Shown: positions 58,206 to 64,000 of the stretch, piece after piece
Position numbering within the stretch: position 1 is the stretch's first letter
Layout: each line of letters begins with the position of its first letter
From: Moniliophthora roreri
Lineage: Eukaryota; Basidiomycota; Agaricomycetes; Agaricales; Marasmiaceae
Assembly: GCA_001466705.2 (NCBI GenBank)
Contig: LATX02000181.1
Span: forward strand, 682,001-746,000
DNA length: 64,000 nucleotides
Direction: 5' to 3'
Translations under genes and position numbers: made by a program
Notes under the pieces: generated by a model
The model's input: the letters and a program-made list of their open reading frames with translations, nothing else
What the model was told of the DNA's origin: nothing
Database searches by the model: none

Positions 58206-60570
58206 ATGACCATGCCCATAATTCCACCTTCTGCTCCTCATCTACCCACTGCCTTGATCACTCCCTTTACCCCACCTGCTCATGACCCCAATGCCATGAA
58301 GGTTAATGATACTGGATCCAGGATGGACTGGACCCACATGATAGCCATGAGTGTGGTTCCATCCAGCACACCAAGGCAAATGGCAACCACAAATGTGAGA
58401 TCTGTGGTCACTATGGTTGAGCTGGTCATTATGAAGTGGTTTGCTTTGACAAGTGGGCTGGTAAGCCAAAAGCAAGGAGGGTGGCAGCATCTGAGAGCCT
58501 TCCAGTGGAAGTCCCAAGCCTATTGTCTCCAGAATCATTGTCAACCTCTAGTCCCCTACCCCCCAACATCAACAACATGCTGGCTCAGCTTAACCAGCTG
58601 TCAGCCCAGTTCACTGCTCTGAAACAGTCTTTTTAAAACAGGTGTCACCACCAGCCACAAATAGGGCACCTGATCACTTGCTTTCCTCTTCACCATCTCC
58701 CTCTATACATAATTCAGTCTCTGCATATACAATATCTATCCCTGTTACCAATAGACATGATAACCATTTCTGCATATATGCAAGTCTGAAAGGAAGAAAC
58801 CAAAGAAAGAAAGTAGTAGCAATAATAGACTCTGGAGCAACTGGCTTGTTCATAAGCTGAAGTTGGGTAGAGGAACACAAGGTATGGAGGCATCTTCTCA
58901 AGAGAGAGATACTTCTGTACAATATTGATGGGACCAAGAACTGAGCTGGGAGTATCTTAGAATTTGTACAGTTAGAGTTGACTATCAGAGAGTATGTAGA
59001 AGTGGTAGAGTTGTTAGTGACAGACCTAGGCCTAGAGGAGGTTATTCTAGGCCTGCTGTGGTTGAAGAAGGTTAATTCAGACAAAGACTGAAGAGCTGGG
59101 TTGATGAACATTAGAGTGGAAGAGAAGGAAGAAGCAAAGAATGAGGTGGAAGTAGAGGAGCAATACCAGAAGATTAATAGGAATTGTCAGCAGAGGAAGA
59201 AGTAGTGGAAGGAGAGGATCCTTGAGAATACAACAGACAAGTTATGGATGGCAGCTTGGGGTGATGTACTCAGCTGAGTTAGCATATGAAGAGTCAAAGA
59301 AGGAGAAGCAAAGTATGGAAGAAATTGTGCCAGCAGAATTCCATGAGTATTGAAAGGCCTTTCCTGAGGAGGAATCTTATCACCTCCCAGAGCATAAGCT
59401 GTACAAACATGCCATTGACCTGAAGCCAGATGCACCTGAGACAATCTGGTCCAAGGTGTACCCTATGTCAGTAAATGAACAAGAAGAGCTGAACCAATTC
59501 TTAGAGGAGAATCTATAAAAAGGATACATTGTCCCTTCCAAGTTACCCATAGCCTCTCCAGTCTTCTTTGTGAAGAAGAAGGATGGCAAGCTGCGATTTG
59601 TACAGGACTATTGCAAGCTCAATAAGTTCACAGTCAAGAACCAATACCCACTTCCCCTTACTTCTAATATCATCAATCAACTCAAAGGTGCTAAATACTT
59701 CACCAAGCTGGATGTTTGTTGGAGTTACAACAATATTTGGATTAAGAAAGGAGATGAATAGAAGGCTGCCTTCATCACCAACTGAGGTCTCTTTGAACTC
59801 CAGGTCATGTTCTTTGGGTTAACCAACTCTCTAGCCACCTTTCAAGCACTTATGAATTCCATCTTTGCAGATCTGATTGCCAAAGAGAAGGTAGCAGTAT
59901 ATCTGGATAATGTTCTCATCTATAGTACCAGCTTGAAGGAACACCATCAGACAATGCATGAAGTACTCCAGTGACTACAGGAGAATGATCTTTACCTGCA
60001 CTCTGAAAAGTGTGAGTTTGATCAAGAATAGGTGGAATACCTGGGTATGGTGATCTGTGAAGGTCAGGTTAGTATGGACCCAATCAAGGTTTGTGCTGTG
60101 AAGGAATAGGCAACTCTGAGGAACCTTTGTGAGCTCTGAGGCTTTCTAGGCTTTGCCAACTTCTACCAGCAATTCTTCAAGGATTTCTCCAAGATCTCAC
60201 ATCTTCTGAATGACTTGACCAAGAAGGGCTGCTGTTGGGAGCAGAGAACTCAACAATGCCAGGCCTTTAAGACGTTAAAGGAAGCCTTCATGAAGGAACT
60301 AATATTAGTCATGTGGAATCCTGCACAGCTGACTCAACTGGAAGTAGATGCCTCTGGTTATGCAACAGGAGAGGTGATTCTGCAGCAGCTGGAGAATAGA
60401 TTATGGCACCCTGTAGCATATAGGTTGGAGTCAATGGTACCTGCAGAGCAGAACTATGAGATCTATGATAGGGAGATGCTTGCAATCATACAGGCCTTGG
60501 AGGACTGGTGTCACTACTTGGAAGGCCTACCTGAACCCTTTGAGATTATCACTGATCACCAGAACCTTGA
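58206..60570 (+). pseudogene. Second Ty3/gypsy Gag-Pol relic
   Basis: Gag end with a zinc knuckle (CEICGHYG-stop-AGHYEVVC), FDKWAGKPKARRVAAS and a tail ending ALKQSF (58636). The protease box is IIDSGATGLFIS (58860). RT has KGYI-like [80 protein letters not shown] and YLDNVLIYS, where the second catalytic Asp is Asn. RNase H follows (LEVDASGYATGEVILQQ, YEIYDREMLAIIQALEDW, EIITDHQNLE) to about 60570. Conserved arginines are replaced by Cys, Trp or stop through CpG change. Integrase is absent; the gene ends in inverted RT sequence. Confidence 0.85.
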
Positions 60571-60838
60571 GGCTGGAGTACTTCATGCATTGTCTGATAG
60601 TGTTCCTTCAAGCTGGTACTATAGATGAGAACATTATCCAGATATACTGCTACCTTCTCTTTGGCAATCAGATCTGCAAAGATGGAATTCATAAGTGCTT
60701 GAAAGGTGGCTGGAGAGTTGGTTAACCCAAAGAACATGACCTGGAGTTCAAAGAGACCTTAGTTAGTGATGAAGGCAGCCTTCTATTCATCTCCTTTCTT
60801 AATCCAAATATTGTTGTAACTCCAACAAACATCCAGCT
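59706..60838. repeat. 266-base inverted duplication of RT sequence
   Basis: 59706-59971 pairs with 60573-60838 (x pairs with 120544-x) with very few mismatches. The inverted arm has NSPATF where the direct arm has NSLATF, so the arms are not perfectly identical. It joins RNase H in mid-domain. Confidence 0.85.
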
Positions 60839-61019
60839 TTTGTGTTTCTTCTTATACTCCTTTGAAAAGAATGATAGGACCATTTAAGATAGTTAGCTCA
60901 AGAGCTCAAGTATAGCTTGAGTGACAGATTAGTGTTACCTTAGCAACTAAATTAATAATGTGAAGAAGACAACAAAGATAGTGAGGTGGTCTAGGAATTT
61001 CAGAATCTAATAGTGTAAC
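60839..61019. other. Short unassigned spacer
   Basis: No gene. Contains overlapping AGCTCAAG/CTTGAG motifs near 60895-60925. Confidence 0.3.
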
Positions 61020-62345
61020 TCAGTGAAGATGCTCAAGAACCTATGCCTCTACTATGAAGACACTGGGCCTGGGGTGCCAAAATACCCCAAAAAAGATATA
61101 TAAGTTCTTGATTCTCAGTTTTGTTTTGTGAGTTGGTTCAGCATGGTTCACTGTTACTGCAATATTAAGAATAATTCTTAGCATCTCAATTGGTAGTTCA
61201 GGGATGAATGCCTTTAAAACAACTTCTCAGATTTGAGATTTGTGTTTGTATTTGTAAATATTTTCTCAGATATGTGGTTTTATTAATCACTTTGAAAGCA
61301 AAACTAGTATAAGGTTTGATTAGAAACTGCCCAAAGAATAAACTTCTTCTAAGTGGAAACAAAAGTGCCTCTTGTACCTGAATATAGCCCTTTTAGCTAT
61401 GTTCTGCAATGTTTCTCAAAAGGACAAATTGTCTACACACTGCCAGTCTGAAACCCTCTCTAATTCACATCAAGACACCAGCCTATACTGATGCACATCA
61501 GTTACCCTCTTAGTAAACTGATACAATGTTTGTCCTGTCAGAAAACATGCCTCTTGCATTAAAAACTAAGCTCTTCCTAGCTTTTATTTAGATCTCTGGT
61601 TTGAAATACAATCTCAGGTCTCAACTAGCCTGTGCCTCTTGCACAACTAAATAAGCTAGAGCCTGAAGTAGTTGAAAATTACTAATTGCCAGTAGCTCTT
61701 CTACCTGAACAACCACCTCATACACTCTGGCAATTGGTGGGTAGTATCTCTCCTACTTTCCACTTACAAAACACATCCTCTTCCATTTTTGTGTCTAAAG
61801 TGTATGTGTAAGCTCAGCCATGCTGCCTTCTTGTCATATAGCTTTGTCTTCTGCTTTTTAGTACAGGCACCTTCCTGGTAACTGATCATCTGTTTCATTT
61901 ATTTAATTTAATATCAGTATCTGATGTATCTCCTGCTGATAATTTGTCATTCTGTTTTATATCTGTTTCTCAATAATATTCTTATTAGTGTATCATCAAA
62001 GGCTTTTATTCTTTCTTTAAAATTGGGTGTAGATTAAAATATTATTAAAAGTGAAAATATTCCCTTTGGTATGCTTTCAATAGAGAGGTATAATGTGGTG
62101 TTGATTCCTGCAGTTTTCAGGATGTTCCTCTGTGTTCAGATTTACTGTTTATTTTTCATACTAGCAGTAGTTGAGTATCCCTGTATGACCTTCTGTCAGC
62201 TATTATTTTGTATTCTTCTCTACTACTTGCATTAACTAGCTGCTTAGGGCTCACACCAGTCCTCAATTCTTTTGTATACTTTATTTTCAACTATAAGAGT
62301 GCAAAATATTCTCTATTTGCATGCAAAAAGAAAAGATAAAAGTTA
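61020..62345 (-). repeat. Long-LTR family copy, inverted
   Basis: Reverse complement of 42774-44452 with some internal deletion. It starts GTGAAGATGCTCAAGAACC on the plus strand and ends ATAAAAGTTATATATATCA. Diverged by many substitutions. Confidence 0.65.
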
Positions 62346-63783
62346 TATATATCATCTTCCTCCAACTAAAGAAAAGGATTGTCCCCAATCTGTTAAGTGC
62401 TGCAAGTGGGAAGAAAATAATATGTCTTCAATACACTTCAGGTGGTTCAAGAGTAGTATTTGACCAGGGGATTCCAAGTGTTGAATTACAGTAGAGATAG
62501 ATAATGCTGATCTAGCACTGCTCAAGATTACATCCTGTGTTCCAGTTGACTGAAGAAACAGTGGTAGAACACCAGGACTCTTCTATAATAGGTGCCTTAA
62601 ACCAAGTCACAATGTCTGGGATGTGATTCTTATTGAACTCATTCACAGTGACCTTAAGATCCTAGCTCTTTTTTCCCTCCAGTAATAACTCTGCAATCTT
62701 AGCACAGTGCTTGAGATCCCTCAGACTGACTTCCCTTACTTTCTGCTTCCTTGCATTGGTGTGAGAGGGCTGGAAATATACCCAGGGAACTTGAGTTTAT
62801 GGGCTGCCAACAATGACCTTGGCTTCTGCATGCCAGAATTTCCATTGCTCTTCTGGGAGATTACTCCATGCTATACCAATGATTTAAGACTTTCTGCAAG
62901 CATAATTACTATAACAGATGTGTATCTCTGCACAATTGGTAGAAGGTACCTTGAATGCAGATGTCAGAACAACTTGAATTCTTATATAAATCAGAAATCC
63001 TGCCATGATTTCCTAAAAGAACTGGTATTTTTCATAAGGCCAGGTGACAGTAGTAGTTATGTTGGTAGCACTATGGAAGGATGCTACTGAAATTTTTCAG
63101 AATGCAGGAGGATAAGGGGCAGGCAAGAGGACAAGGAGATGTGGACAAGAGGACAAGGGAATGTGACAGTGTTGTTGACTGGCTAACTACCCTGTACAGA
63201 CAAGTACATATATATGTGTGTGTTTTGATTGGTTACAGATATGCTCATCTAAATTTTTTAGGTTCCAGCAAGTGGGTGTGAGCAAGGCTCAGGTAATGTT
63301 TGTGTTAGTTTACCAGAAGCCTTACCTACTGCTTCTGCAGGGTGAGATGGAAAGGTACATTTCTCACCTTCCACTTTGTTCTGTAACAAAATAAAGTAGA
63401 CAGATCACATTCTTTATTTAATATAAAGATATCTGATAGAGGAAATTTTAATATGAGGAGGGATAAGGATGTAGTAGCTAAATCCAGTATTGCTACTCTG
63501 TCTCTTGCAATGTCCTCAATCCAAGATCTGTATTTTCTCGTTAAAGATAGGTTTATTGCAAAAAAAAACACAAGCTTTCTCAGTGAGGAATGAAAAAATG
63601 TACCTTGAGTGAATCCCTCTAAATGCACACCTAACATGTTATGTAATGCTTCTGCAAACACAGATCCTCTCAACATTGACATGATTTTCATTCTCTGGAT
63701 GCATGTCACATGCTGGAACAGTCAAGAGGTCTAAGACAAGAAGTCAGCTTGAATCTCTTGAAACAGCCTGCCAACAGCACTGA
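62346..63783. other. Unassigned right-end region
   Basis: Frames at 62707-63090, 63081-63281 and 63326-63709 (minus) have no recognisable family. Confidence 0.3.
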
Positions 63784-63984
63784 GTAAATAAGGAGAATGA
63801 AGATCCAAAATTGCCCAACTTACCCCCAATGCCTTCACAATTGGAGCTCATTCAGAAGAATGAGAAGTTGAAAGAAGTGAATGAGAAGTTGATAGTGAGT
63901 CTAGAGAAGACAAAGATACAGTTAAAGGAAGTAGAGAAGAAATGGAAGAATGAGAGGAGGAAGAACAAGCAAGATGCTGTGTAA
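63784..63984 (+). other. Coiled-coil-like open frame
   Basis: A frame open from 63784 to TAA at 63982-63984 reads KLPNLPPMPSQLELIQKNEK then a lysine/glutamate heptad-like stretch (LKEVNEKLIVSLEKTKIQLK). There is no upstream start in frame, so it would be a last exon. Composition is unlike the surrounding repeats. Function unknown. Confidence 0.35.
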
Positions 63985-64000
63985 GGCTCTTTAAGAGTAT

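Overview
The window looks like a basidiomycete (probably Agaricomycetes) genome segment. The host genes carry short spliceosomal introns of about 50-70 bases. They encode secreted fungal enzymes: two GH12 glycoside hydrolases, one with a fungal CBM1 cellulose-binding module. The transposon set (Harbinger, copia, chromodomain gypsy, KDZ transposase with Tet-like dioxygenases) also fits mushroom-forming fungi. No species can be named from the sequence alone.

Bases 1 to about 19.3 kb are the gene-bearing part, with normal CpG content. They hold the 5' part of an NAD-dependent formate dehydrogenase gene (minus strand, running off the left edge), a damaged-looking gene for an uncharacterised fungal membrane protein (about 2.8-3.5 kb), and a block of repeated assembly fragments (4.05-6.75 kb). 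A decayed PIF/Harbinger DNA transposon follows (6.93-9.3 kb), then two tandem GH12 genes (9.85-10.96 and 11.79-13.09 kb) with matching intron positions, a gene-poor stretch, and a complete three-exon gene for a 790-residue protein with two CCCH zinc fingers (16.6-19.1 kb).

From about 19.8 kb to the end the window is almost wholly transposon-derived, AT-rich and nearly free of CpG. Copia fragments of one family lie at 20.0-23.4 kb (RT/RNase H, 3' LTR) and 34.3-38.1 kb (integrase, protease, Gag, 5' LTR). They may be one provirus split by nested insertions, including a chromodomain gypsy element (25.5-29.8 kb) that has lost its integrase core. A 923-base near-perfect inverted repeat sits at 39.4-41.4 kb. 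At 46.0-52.4 kb a KDZ-type (Kyakuja-Dileera-Zisupton) transposase relic is flanked by two relics of Tet/JBP-like 2-oxoglutarate/Fe(II) dioxygenases, a family tied to oxidation of 5-methylcytosine. A second gypsy relic (58.2-60.6 kb) and long-LTR copies fill the right end.

Two large-scale signals matter for any reader. First, every single-base N except the one at 6932 is bordered by long direct duplications of the flanking sequence. This looks like unmerged contig overlaps or haplotypes, so several repeated features are probably counted twice. Second, decay in the transposon part is dominated by CpG to TpG/CpA change: conserved arginine codons have become TGA, TGT or TGG. That is what long-term cytosine methylation would leave, and it makes the presence of Tet-like genes in the same region notable.
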